This document shows, one piece after another, positions 34,366 through 42,409 of a stretch of DNA of 64,000 nt (its first letter is position 1; every line of letters starts with the position of its first letter). Source of the DNA: IMCC45349 sp047219225 (GTDB lineage: Bacteria; Bacteroidota; Bacteroidia; Flavobacteriales; Flavobacteriaceae); contig NZ_CP178208.1 in assembly GCF_047219225.1 (NCBI RefSeq), positions 2,604,001-2,668,000 on the forward strand. Reading direction: 5' to 3'. A program made the translations under genes and the position numbers. A model generated the notes under the pieces. It was not told where the DNA came from. It ran no database searches and saw nothing but the letters and a program-made list of their open reading frames with translations.

Positions 34366-34958
34366 TAGTTATGATAATTTTTTTCAAAGATAAAAAAGAG
34401 TTCTTTATCTTCTCTTGGTTTTATTGAATTATAAGACCTCTCCAATGTATTAATTTTAAAGTATGGCGCGAATCTTTTTAAGTAATCATCTTTAGAACCA
34501 CCAAATGGAGGTCCTTTGGTATCTAAAGGAAAATCAAATAATAAGCCTATAAGTTTTCCCTTTTGATCAATTATTTCAGACATTTTTGTAACATAATCTT
34601 CTCTCATCGATGGATTTAATGCACAAAAAAATGTTTGTTCTATTATAAGGTCAAACTTATCATTAACTTGAAAAAAATCTTGAAGTAATAATTGGTTATC
34701 CGGGAAGTCTGGGATACGATTTTTTAAATTTAATAATGGTTGTTCAGCTATATCTAAAACAAATAGATTTTTAAACCCTTTTTTCCACAAGTACTCTGCT
34801 TCATACGAGTTTCCTGCTCCAGGAATTAATATTTTTAATTCTTTACTATGTAATTGATCTATATATTCTTTAATAGGAGTAGATATATATCCAATATTCC
34901 AACCAGTATCATTAGTTTTATATAACTCCTCCCAAAATGCTTTATCAAATTTATTCAT
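34365..34958 (-). CDS. TPMT-family SAM-dependent methyltransferase
   Basis: 197 residues from ATG 34958, chosen because it overlaps the previous stop as ATGAATAA; an in-frame ATG at 34973 would add 5 residues. SAM-binding motif LKILIPGAGNSYEAEYLWKK, then LFVLDIAEQPL (acidic residue for ribose), FDLIIEQTFFCALNPSMRED, and the C-terminal GPPFGGSKDDYLKRFAPYFK. This is the thiopurine methyltransferase-like family (PF05724 type), whose bacterial members methylate thiols, tellurite or selenium compounds, or halides. The natural substrate is unknown. Confidence 0.87.
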   Translation of the reverse strand: MNKFDKAFWEELYKTNDTGWNIGYISTPIKEYIDQLHSKELKILIPGAGNSYEAEYLWKKGFKNLFVLDIAEQPLLNLKNRIPDFPDNQLLLQDFFQVNDKFDLIIEQTFFCALNPSMREDYVTKMSEIIDQKGKLIGLLFDFPLDTKGPPFGGSKDDYLKRFAPYFKINTLERSYNSIKPREDKELFFIFEKNYHN

Positions 34959-35331
34959 TTGTATTTGTATCATCTAAATAGTCATCAATATCTCTACGAT
35001 CTTTTTTTGTAGGTCTACCTTCACCTTTTTTACGGTAATAATCTTTAGAGTATTTTAAGAGTTCTTGAGCTTCAAATTCTTCTTTTGGAGTGGTGTCTGT
35101 TCTATAAATATCAATTAATTTAGCACCAACTCGATTAGGAGGGATATCATTTACAGTAAGTTGATAGTTTACTTGATTTTTTCTAACAGTTATTTGATCA
35201 CTAGGATAGATTTCTCTGCTAGGTTTAACAATACTGTTATTAACTTTTACATGACCTTTCTTACAAGCAGTAGTTGCAATGTTTCTAGTCTTGAAATACC
35301 TAACACACCAAAGATATTTGTCTATTCGCAT
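34951..35331 (-). CDS. S4-domain RNA-binding protein (Hsp15-like)
   Basis: 126 residues. Opens MRIDKYLWCVRYFKTRNIAT, then CKKGHVKVNNSIVKPSREIY, the S4 RNA-binding motif as in HslR/Hsp15, with a charged C-terminal tail (KKGEGRPTKKDRRDIDDYL). Hsp15 rescues stalled 50S subunits that carry nascent peptidyl-tRNA. First gene of a tightly overlapping minus-strand group with the methyltransferase and phosphoribosyltransferase. Confidence 0.9.
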   Translation of the reverse strand: MRIDKYLWCVRYFKTRNIATTACKKGHVKVNNSIVKPSREIYPSDQITVRKNQVNYQLTVNDIPPNRVGAKLIDIYRTDTTPKEEFEAQELLKYSKDYYRKKGEGRPTKKDRRDIDDYLDDTNTNE

Positions 35332-35358
35332 AAAATGTATAAAACTACGTTAATGTTA

Positions 35359-35389
35359 TTGCACAAAAATATTATAAAATTGTATCTTG
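35359..35389 (+). promoter_or_regulatory. Probable promoter of the FKBP lipoprotein gene
   Basis: TTG at 35359-35361, 21 bases, TATCTTG at 35383-35389 (one T short of the usual box), then CACC. Confidence 0.4.
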
Positions 35390-35409
35390 CACCTTCAAAA
35401 ATAAGCAAT

Positions 35410-36444
35410 ATGAAATTTAAATTTTACCTACTAACATTTTTTGTTTTTACATTAACTTTTGTCGCTTGTAATAAAGATGATGGCGGAGGTGTTCCTCCAA
35501 TTGTTGAAGAGGACAGAGATGAACAACAAGTTATCGATGATGCATTGTTAGTTGAGTATTTGGAAACGCATTATTATAATTCTAGTATGTTTGTTTCTAA
35601 CATGAATCCAAAAATTGCTGATTTAATTATTTCTGATTTACCTGAAGATGGTGTTTTACCTGACCCAGATAATAATACATTATTGATAGATGCTATTGAA
35701 ACCCATAATACAGTTTATAAAGAAACTAATTATAAATATTATGTATTAAGATTGAATCAAGGAATAGGAATTGAAAGCCCTAATTTTACAGATAATGTAC
35801 GTATAAATTATAGTGGTAATTTTTTAGATGAAGAGATTTTTGATAGTACATCTAATCCAACACAACTTGATTTGTCATCTTTGGTAGCTGGATGGCAAAG
35901 AGTGTTGCCTCAGTTTAATACGGCTGAAAGTTTTGTAATTAATGGAGATGGAACAGTAGAATATACTAGTCATGGCGTAGGAGTGATGTTTTTACCTTCA
36001 GGATTGGGGTATTATGCAGGTGCAGTTTTTGGTGTTCCAGCTTATTCAAACTTAATTTTTAAGTTTGAATTATATCAAACAGAACAAAATGACCACGATG
36101 CTGATGGTATTCCGTCTTATTTAGAAGATATTGATGGAGATTTAGATATTTACAGTGATAATACTGATGATGATCAATTCTCAAATTTCATTGATGTAGA
36201 TGATGATGGAGATGGTACTATTACAAAAGATGAAATAATTGAAACTATATATAATGAAACTACTAGGCAAGCAATTCTAGACTTAGTCTTAGCTTCAAAC
36301 GAAGTGTTAATTAAAATAGTTGAAGTAGAAGATGAAGAAGGTATGATATCTTATGATGGTTATACAGTTACTTTTCCAGATACAAATGGTAATGGTATTC
36401 CAAATTACTTAGATGAAGATGAATCAGAATCTTTTGATGAATAA
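35410..36444 (+). CDS. FKBP-type peptidyl-prolyl isomerase lipoprotein with acidic calcium-type repeats
   Basis: 344 residues from ATG 35410; the open frame extends upstream but that part crosses the divergent S4 gene and lacks a signal peptide. Lipobox FVAC (Cys19), acidic linker, then an FKBP domain: VRINYSGNFLDEEIFDST, VAGWQRVLPQF, and LPSGLGYYAGAVFG. After it comes an aspartate-rich stretch (DHDADGIPSYLEDIDGDLD, DVDDDGDGTITKDE, DTNGNGIPNYLDEDE) resembling thrombospondin type 3/EF-hand calcium loops. Probably a surface- or periplasm-facing foldase. The FKBP active-site aromatics are only partly conserved. Confidence 0.85.
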   Translation: MKFKFYLLTFFVFTLTFVACNKDDGGGVPPIVEEDRDEQQVIDDALLVEYLETHYYNSSMFVSNMNPKIADLIISDLPEDGVLPDPDNNTLLIDAIETHNTVYKETNYKYYVLRLNQGIGIESPNFTDNVRINYSGNFLDEEIFDSTSNPTQLDLSSLVAGWQRVLPQFNTAESFVINGDGTVEYTSHGVGVMFLPSGLGYYAGAVFGVPAYSNLIFKFELYQTEQNDHDADGIPSYLEDIDGDLDIYSDNTDDDQFSNFIDVDDDGDGTITKDEIIETIYNETTRQAILDLVLASNEVLIKIVEVEDEEGMISYDGYTVTFPDTNGNGIPNYLDEDESESFDE

Positions 36445-36470
36445 ATAATCTATTTATAAATGTAGAATAT

Positions 36471-36503
36471 AAAAGCCTCTCAATTTTGAGAGGCTTTTTT
36501 GTT
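36471..36503. terminator. Bidirectional terminator after the FKBP gene
   Basis: AAAAGCCTCTCA (36471-36482) pairs with TGAGAGGCTTTT (36487-36498), then T residues; the A-run on the left serves the converging outer-membrane gene. Confidence 0.9.
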
Positions 36504-36510
36504 TAAGTTT

Positions 36511-37101
36511 TTATAAGGCTACTGATAAACTAAGTATTAATTGATCTGGTCTAGTGTCTAACCTACTACTGCCTATATCATTATTACTTAAAAATTCTGC
36601 TTCATTATCATTAAAGCCTCTTTCGTATCTCAAGTCTATAGAAAACTTATTAAAGTTTACTGCAGCTCCAAAATTTAAGCCTACAGAAAAATCATTTTCA
36701 ATATTGTTAATAGAAATATTATCAAATTCAGAATCTAATATATATTGAAAAGATGGACCTGCAAATATACTAACTGGTCCTAAAACTTTTAATCCCACTA
36801 GCATTGGAGCATCAATTTTTTTCATATTAAAATCACCACTATCATATTCACTTTTAGTGGCTGTATACATAAGTTCAGGTCTAAAGTATAGTTTATCACC
36901 AAGTTTTCCAAATACACCAATATGATAGCCTATATTTCTATCAGGATGTTCAGCGTTAGAGCTGATAGATTCTAAGTAGTCACCATTAGAATTATAGTTT
37001 AAACCACCTTTTATACCATATGAAGTTCCTTTTTGAGCAAAAGTAAAAGTACAAGTTGAGGCTAGTAAAATTAGAAAAGCTACTTTTTTTAAATTTTTCA
37101 T
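36511..37101 (-). CDS. Small outer-membrane beta-barrel (porin-family, PorT/OMP_b-brl_2 type)
   Basis: 196 residues from ATG 37101, which gives a clean signal peptide (VAFLILLASTCTFTFAQ); the longer frame adds 16 unlikely residues. The mature part has alternating amphipathic strands: GTSYGIKGGLNYNSNG, NIGYHIGVFGKLGDKLYFRP, LMYTATKSEY, SVGLNFGAAVNFNKFSIDLR, RPDQLILSLSVAL. This is the eight-stranded outer-membrane barrel common in Flavobacteriaceae. No specific function can be assigned. Confidence 0.82.
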   Translation of the reverse strand: MKNLKKVAFLILLASTCTFTFAQKGTSYGIKGGLNYNSNGDYLESISSNAEHPDRNIGYHIGVFGKLGDKLYFRPELMYTATKSEYDSGDFNMKKIDAPMLVGLKVLGPVSIFAGPSFQYILDSEFDNISINNIENDFSVGLNFGAAVNFNKFSIDLRYERGFNDNEAEFLSNNDIGSSRLDTRPDQLILSLSVAL

Positions 37102-37188
37102 AATATTCGTTTTTAGATTTGAATGTTCATATATCAAAAACGCTGCCAAACGATTATTATTTTCATTTTCAGCTTGTTATTAATAAAA

Positions 37189-37219
37189 AAAGGTTCCTTT
37201 AATTATTAAAGGAACCTTT
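37189..37219 (-). terminator. Terminator after the transketolase genes
   Basis: 12-bp stem AAAGGTTCCTTT (37189-37200) with AAAGGAACCTTT (37208-37219); on the minus strand a T-run follows. Confidence 0.88.
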
Positions 37220-37241
37220 ATAAAATAAATATAAAATATTA

Positions 37242-38195
37242 TTATTTTCTAGCCATTACAGCTTTTGCTTTAGCAATAATAGCATTACTGTCTAAACCAT
37301 ATTTTGCCATTAGTTGTGCTGGTGTTCCAGATTCACCAAAAGTATCATTAGTAGCTACAAATTCTTGAGGTGTAGGGTTGTTTAAAGCTAGTACTCTAGA
37401 AACACTCTCTCCAAGACCACCTAAAAAGTTATGCTCTTCACAAGTAACTATACAGCCAGTTTTAGCAACCGATTTTAATATTGCTTCATCATCTAAAGGT
37501 TTAATAGTATGAATATTAATAACATCTGCACTAATTCCTTCTTCATGAAGTACTTTTGCTGCTTCTAAGGCTTCCCAAACTAAGTGTCCTGTAGCGACAA
37601 TTGTAACATCATTACCTTCTTGTAATTGAATAGCTTTACCTATTTCAAAAGTTTGATCCTCAGGAGTAAATACTGGTACTTTTGGTCTGCCAAAACGTAA
37701 GTATACTGGACCTTCATAATCTGCAATTGCAATTGTAGCAGCCTTAGTTTGGTTATAATCACAAGGGTTAATTACAACCATTCCTGGTAACATTTTCATT
37801 AATCCAATATCTTCAAGAATTTGATGTGTAGCACCATCTTCTCCAAGTGTTAATCCTGCGTGTGAAGCACAAATTTTCACATTCTTATCAGAGTATGCAA
37901 TAGATTGACGAATCTGATCGTAAACACGTCCTGTAGAAAAGTTTGCAAAAGTTCCAGTGAAAGGAATTTTACCTCCAATAGTTAATCCTGCTGCCATTCC
38001 CATCATATTTGCTTCAGCAATTCCTACTTGATAAAAACGTTCTGGATTTTCTTCAATAAATTTATCCATTTTAAGAGAACCTATTAAGTCTGCACATAGT
38101 GCAACTACATTAGGGTTAGTTCTTCCTAATTCGGCTAATCCAGCGCCAAAACCACTTCTTGTATCTTTTTGCTCTGTATATGTATATGTTTTCAT
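37242..38195 (-). CDS. Transketolase, C-terminal subunit
   Basis: 317 residues covering the pyrimidine-binding and C-terminal domains of transketolase: RSGFGAGLAELGRTNPNVVA, FYQVGIAEANMMGMAAGLTI (catalytic Glu), FTGTFANFSTGRVYDQIRQS, HAGLTLGEDGATHQILEDI. It partners with the N-terminal subunit encoded 19 bases upstream; the two chains together equal one full transketolase. Moves two-carbon units between sugar phosphates in the pentose phosphate pathway. Confidence 0.95.
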   Translation of the reverse strand: MKTYTYTEQKDTRSGFGAGLAELGRTNPNVVALCADLIGSLKMDKFIEENPERFYQVGIAEANMMGMAAGLTIGGKIPFTGTFANFSTGRVYDQIRQSIAYSDKNVKICASHAGLTLGEDGATHQILEDIGLMKMLPGMVVINPCDYNQTKAATIAIADYEGPVYLRFGRPKVPVFTPEDQTFEIGKAIQLQEGNDVTIVATGHLVWEALEAAKVLHEEGISADVINIHTIKPLDDEAILKSVAKTGCIVTCEEHNFLGGLGESVSRVLALNNPTPQEFVATNDTFGESGTPAQLMAKYGLDSNAIIAKAKAVMARK

Positions 38196-38214
38196 TTGTT
38201 GTTTTATTGTTGAA

Positions 38215-39060
38215 TTAGTAATCTCCTAAAGTTTCAGGGTTTTGATTTAAGGCACTTTCTAGTTGTTCATCATTTGGTGCTTTACCATGCCATGCATGAG
38301 TATGCATCATAAAATCAACACCATTACCCATCATTGTTGTTAATAGAACACAAACTGGTTTTCCTTGTCCAGTTTTAGATTTAGCTTCAGCCATTCCTTT
38401 TAAGATGGCATCTATATTATTTCCTTCTTCTATTTCAACAACTATCCAATCAAAAGCTTCAAATTTAGCTTTTACATCTCCCATGTTTAAAACATCGTCT
38501 GTAGAACCATCAATTTGTTTACCATTCAAATCTACAGTAGCTATAATGTTATCTACATTTTTTGCTGATGCATACATAATAGCTTCCCAGTTTTGACCTT
38601 CTTGTAGCTCACCATCTCCATGTAAACTATAAATTAAATGGTTGTCCTTGTTTAATTTTTTAGCTTCAGCTGCTCCTAATGCTACAGATAATCCTTGACC
38701 TAATGACCCTGAAGCCATTCTAATTCCAGGTAAACCTTCATGCGTAGTTGGATGCCCTTGTAATCTTGAGTCTAATAATCTAAAAGTGTTTAACTCATCT
38801 ACAGAGAAGTATCCTGCTCTAGCTAAAACACTATAAAATACAGGAGAAATATGACCATTAGACAAAAAGAAAATATCCTCGCCAATACCATCCATATCGA
38901 AACCTTCTTTTCTATCCATGATTTCGTTATACAGTGCTACTAAAAATTCGGTACATCCTAAAGAACCTCCTGGATGCCCAGAATTTACTTTATGTACCAT
39001 TCGTAAAATATCTCTACGAACTTGTGTTGTTAAGTCTTCTAATTGTTGTGTGTTTGACAT
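38215..39060 (-). CDS. Transketolase, N-terminal subunit
   Basis: 281 residues from ATG 39060; an upstream in-frame start adds 10 residues and overlaps the promoter. Contains the thiamine-diphosphate domain: KVNSGHPGGSLGCTEFLVAL, FFLSNGHISPVFYSVLARAG, GSLGQGLSVALGAA, and the GDG-x-N-type motif SLHGDGELQEGQNWEAIMYA. Split two-gene transketolases are normal in Bacteroidota. Confidence 0.95.
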   Translation of the reverse strand: MSNTQQLEDLTTQVRRDILRMVHKVNSGHPGGSLGCTEFLVALYNEIMDRKEGFDMDGIGEDIFFLSNGHISPVFYSVLARAGYFSVDELNTFRLLDSRLQGHPTTHEGLPGIRMASGSLGQGLSVALGAAEAKKLNKDNHLIYSLHGDGELQEGQNWEAIMYASAKNVDNIIATVDLNGKQIDGSTDDVLNMGDVKAKFEAFDWIVVEIEEGNNIDAILKGMAEAKSKTGQGKPVCVLLTTMMGNGVDFMMHTHAWHGKAPNDEQLESALNQNPETLGDY

Positions 39061-39087
39061 GCTTATGCTAGTTAGAATTTTAAGGTG

Positions 39088-39116
39088 CAAAAATAGTGTA
39101 TTATGTGTCTCAACAA
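39088..39116 (-). promoter_or_regulatory. Promoter of the transketolase genes
   Basis: On the minus strand TTG (39116-39114), 18 bases, TATTTTTG (39095-39088), then CACC. Confidence 0.6.
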
Positions 39117-39226
39117 AAGAAAATAAAAGCTAATTTAAGTAAACGTTTTAGTATTGTTGATAAGGTATAGGTATTGTTAATAAGTTAATTTAAATGTAAT
39201 TGTACTAAATACAAGTTTGAGTTAAT

Positions 39227-39234
39227 TATCTTTG
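39227..39234 (+). promoter_or_regulatory. -7 element of the tgt promoter
   Basis: TATCTTTG followed by CCGAC, 20 bases before the tgt start codon. Confidence 0.5.
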
Positions 39235-39254
39235 CCGACTGATTACTTTTTTAT

Positions 39255-40385
39255 ATGAAATTTGAATTAAAAGCACAAGATTCTCAAAGTAAAGCGAGAG
39301 CGGGAAAAATAACAACTGATCATGGCGTTATAGAAACTCCTATTTTTATGCCTGTAGGTACAGTAGCATCTGTAAAAGGTGTTCACCAACGTGAATTAAA
39401 AGATGATATTAATCCAGATATTATTTTAGGAAACACTTATCATTTATACTTACGTCCGCAAACTGATATATTAGAAAAAGCAGGTGGTTTACATAAGTTT
39501 ATGAATTGGGATAGAAATATCTTAACCGATTCTGGAGGTTATCAAGTATATTCATTATCTGCTAATAGAAAAATAAAAGAAGAAGGTGTAAAATTTAAAA
39601 GTCATATAGATGGTAGCTATCATACGTTTACTCCAGAAAATGTAATGGAGATTCAACGTAGTATTGGAGCAGATATTATTATGGCCTTTGATGAATGTAC
39701 ACCTTATCCTTGTGATTATAATTATGCAAAACGTTCTATGCATATGACACATCGTTGGTTGGATAGATGTATTAATCATTTAGACAAAACACCTCTGAAG
39801 TATGATTATAATCAAGCATTTTTTCCAATTGTTCAAGGTAGCACTTACAAAGATTTACGTAGGCAATCAGCTGAGTATATAGCAAATGCTGGAGCATTAG
39901 GAAATGCTATTGGAGGTTTGTCTGTTGGAGAACCAGCAGAGGAAATGTACGCAATGACTGAGGTTGTGACAGAAATTTTACCTGAAGATAAACCACGATA
40001 TTTAATGGGAGTAGGAACTCCAATCAATATTCTTGAAAATATTGCGTTAGGTATAGATATGTTTGATTGTGTGATGCCAACTCGTAATGCAAGAAATGGA
40101 ATGCTATTTACTGCTCATGGTACTATAAATATTAAAAATAAGAAGTGGGAAGATGACTTTTCACCAATTGATGAAATGGGAATCACTTTTGTAGATACAG
40201 AGTATAGTAAAGCTTATTTAAGACATTTGTTTAGTGTTAATGAATTATTAGGAAAGCAAATAGCTACAATTCATAATCTAGGTTTTTATTTATGGTTGGT
40301 TAGAGAAGCAAGAAAACATATATTAGCAGGAGATTTTAGAGAATGGAAAGATAAAATGGTAAAACAAATGGATAAGCGTTTATAG
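39255..40385 (+). CDS. tgt: tRNA-guanine transglycosylase
   Basis: 376 residues, full length. Active-site landmarks: FMPVGTVASVKGV, ILTDSGGYQVYSL (catalytic Asp and substrate loop), IIMAFDECTPYPCDY, GGLSVGEPAEEMYAM, and MPTRNARNGMLFT with the nucleophilic Asp in FDCVMPTRN. Exchanges guanine at position 34 for preQ1 in tRNAs for Asn, Asp, His and Tyr. One departure to note: the usual zinc-site sequence C-x-C-x2-C is not present; the C-terminal region reads IKNKKWEDDFSPIDEMGITF instead. Followed 4 bases later by an LptF/G-type permease. Confidence 0.93.
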   Translation: MKFELKAQDSQSKARAGKITTDHGVIETPIFMPVGTVASVKGVHQRELKDDINPDIILGNTYHLYLRPQTDILEKAGGLHKFMNWDRNILTDSGGYQVYSLSANRKIKEEGVKFKSHIDGSYHTFTPENVMEIQRSIGADIIMAFDECTPYPCDYNYAKRSMHMTHRWLDRCINHLDKTPLKYDYNQAFFPIVQGSTYKDLRRQSAEYIANAGALGNAIGGLSVGEPAEEMYAMTEVVTEILPEDKPRYLMGVGTPINILENIALGIDMFDCVMPTRNARNGMLFTAHGTINIKNKKWEDDFSPIDEMGITFVDTEYSKAYLRHLFSVNELLGKQIATIHNLGFYLWLVREARKHILAGDFREWKDKMVKQMDKRL

Positions 40386-40389
40386 TTAG

Positions 40390-41466
40390 ATGAAAATTCT
40401 TGATTGGTATATACTTAAGCGATATTTATTTACATTTTTAATGATGTTACTGTTGTTTATTCCTATTGGAATAACAGTAAATCTTGCCGAAAAAATTGAT
40501 AAAATTTTAGAGAATGAAGTACCTTTTGTTGAGGTTGCACAATACTATCTAGATTTTACAATATATTTTGCAAACCTATTATTTCCACTATTTTTATTCT
40601 TATCTGTAATATGGTTTACTTCAAAACTTGCAAATAATACAGAGGTTATTGCTTTTTTAAGTTCTGGAGTTTCTTTTTCAAGATTTTTAAGGCCTTATAT
40701 GTTTGGTGCAACTATAGTAGCTGCTTTTGCTATTGTATTAGGAATGTTTTTAGCGCCTAAGGCTAGTAAAGGGTTTAATGAGTTTTCGGCAAATTATTTA
40801 AAAAGGAACAAGAAAAAAGTTCAAACTTACGACATCTATAGACAGATTAATGATAATGAAATTATTTATGTAAGTAATTTTGATATGAAGTCCAAAAAAG
40901 GAAATAATTTCACTTTGGAGCACTTTAAAGAAAATAAGCTTGAATATAAAATTGATGCACAAACTATTAGGTATAATGAGGAGGATAGTACTTATAAATT
41001 AATAAATTATACTTTAAGGAGAATAGGAGAGAGAGACGATTTGATTATACAATCAAGGAGAAAGGACACCCTTTTTGATTTTGACTTAGAAGATTTAACA
41101 CCAGTAGAATATATAGCAGAAACGTTAAGTTATAGCGATTTGTCCTCTTTTATAGAAAAGGAAGAGTCTAGAGGTTCGTCAAATATTGGTCGTTATCAAG
41201 TTGTTCAATATAAAAGATGGAGTTTACCAGTATCAGTATTTATATTAACAATAATTGCTGTTGCTGTATCATCTAAAAAACGACGAGGAGGTATGGGAGT
41301 TAACCTTGCTTTTGGTATTGGTATAGCCATGATATATGTGTTTTTTGACAAAGTATTTGGAGTTATGGCAGAACAATCCGATTTTCCTCCTGAAGTAGCA
41401 GTTTGGTTCCCTAATTTTGTTTTTGGTATTTTAGCAATATACCTTCTATATAATGCAAAAAGATAA
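40390..41466 (+). CDS. LptF/LptG-family lipopolysaccharide export permease
   Basis: 358 residues. N-terminal amphipathic start MKILDWYILKRYLFTFLMML, three membrane helices, a periplasmic jellyroll region (YVSNFDMKSKKGNNFTLEHF ... RRIGERDDLIIQ), then three C-terminal helices including RYQVVQYKRWSLPVSVFILT and the GGMGVNLAFGIGIAMIYVFF segment. This is the YjgP/YjgQ family that extracts LPS from the inner membrane with LptB. Its 3' end overlaps the EamA gene by 14 bases. Confidence 0.93.
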   Translation: MKILDWYILKRYLFTFLMMLLLFIPIGITVNLAEKIDKILENEVPFVEVAQYYLDFTIYFANLLFPLFLFLSVIWFTSKLANNTEVIAFLSSGVSFSRFLRPYMFGATIVAAFAIVLGMFLAPKASKGFNEFSANYLKRNKKKVQTYDIYRQINDNEIIYVSNFDMKSKKGNNFTLEHFKENKLEYKIDAQTIRYNEEDSTYKLINYTLRRIGERDDLIIQSRRKDTLFDFDLEDLTPVEYIAETLSYSDLSSFIEKEESRGSSNIGRYQVVQYKRWSLPVSVFILTIIAVAVSSKKRRGGMGVNLAFGIGIAMIYVFFDKVFGVMAEQSDFPPEVAVWFPNFVFGILAIYLLYNAKR

Positions 41467-42352
41467 GCTTAAAAATTACCTTCATTTACATTTACTAGTT
41501 TTTATTGCTGGTTTTACAGCTATTCTTGGAGAGTTAATTACCATTTCAGCAACACCTTTGGTTTGGTTTAGGATGGTTATAGCTGGAATTTTGATGTTTA
41601 TTTATATTAAAATAAAAAAAATAAATCTAAAGGTTTCTTTTAATACATTAGTTAAATTTTCAATAGCTGGAATAATAATTGCACTTCATTGGATTACATT
41701 TTTTGAAGCTATTAAACAGTCTAATGTTTCGATAACCCTTGCAATGTTTTCAACAGGAGCTTTTTTTGCGTCATTAATAGAGCCTATTTTCTATAAAAGA
41801 AATGTGATTTGGTATGAAATTGTTTTTGGAGTTATAGTGATGTTAGGTGTTTGGTTAATAACACAAACCGAATTAAAGTACTTAACAGGGATTATTTTAG
41901 GAGTATCATCTGCATTTTTTTCATCATTATTTGCTGTTATTAACGGAAGGTTTGTAGAACGTTATAATGCTTCTACCATATCTTTTTATGAATTTGTTAG
42001 CGGTGTAATATTTATTGCATTGTTTATTCAGTTTTTTGGTGATGGTTTTACTTCAGATTTTTTTATACTAAGTACTATGGATTGGGTTTATTTATTAATT
42101 CTAGCTTCAATTTGTACAGCGTATGCATTTATAGCTTCGGTATATATAATGAAGTATATAACACCATATACAGTAGTACTTACTTATAATTTAGAACCTA
42201 TTTATGGAATTATAATGGCTTTGATTTTATTTCCACAAACAGAAACAATGAGTACTCAATTTTACTTTGGAGCTATACTTATAATATGTACTGTAATACT
42301 TAATGGAGTTATAAAAAACACAAAGCTTGTAAAAAGAAAGCCCACAACTTAA
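41453..42352 (+). CDS. EamA/DMT-family transporter
   Basis: 299 residues, ten membrane helices in two EamA repeats: AGFTAILGELITISATPLVW ... LHWITFFEAIKQSNVSITLA in the first, TGIILGVSSAFFSSLFAVIN ... YITPYTVVLTYNLEPIYGII in the second. Inner-membrane transporter of metabolites; substrate unknown. Overlaps the LptF/G gene by 14 bases, so translation is probably coupled. Confidence 0.9.
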   Translation: MQKDKLKNYLHLHLLVFIAGFTAILGELITISATPLVWFRMVIAGILMFIYIKIKKINLKVSFNTLVKFSIAGIIIALHWITFFEAIKQSNVSITLAMFSTGAFFASLIEPIFYKRNVIWYEIVFGVIVMLGVWLITQTELKYLTGIILGVSSAFFSSLFAVINGRFVERYNASTISFYEFVSGVIFIALFIQFFGDGFTSDFFILSTMDWVYLLILASICTAYAFIASVYIMKYITPYTVVLTYNLEPIYGIIMALILFPQTETMSTQFYFGAILIICTVILNGVIKNTKLVKRKPTT

Positions 42353-42371
42353 GTTTACAACTTAAAGTTTT

Positions 42372-42379
42372 TATATTTG
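42372..42379 (+). promoter_or_regulatory. -7 element of the accA promoter
   Basis: TATATTTG followed by TACAC, 30 bases before the accA start; perfect TAnnTTTG. Confidence 0.5.
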
Positions 42380-42409
42380 TACACTAACTAAAACTAAACT
42401 TAAATTTCT

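Noticed and set aside
35161..35409. Upstream extension of the FKBP lipoprotein frame
   Set aside because: This part is antisense to the S4-domain gene, lacks conserved sequence, and the lipoprotein signal peptide begins cleanly at ATG 35410.
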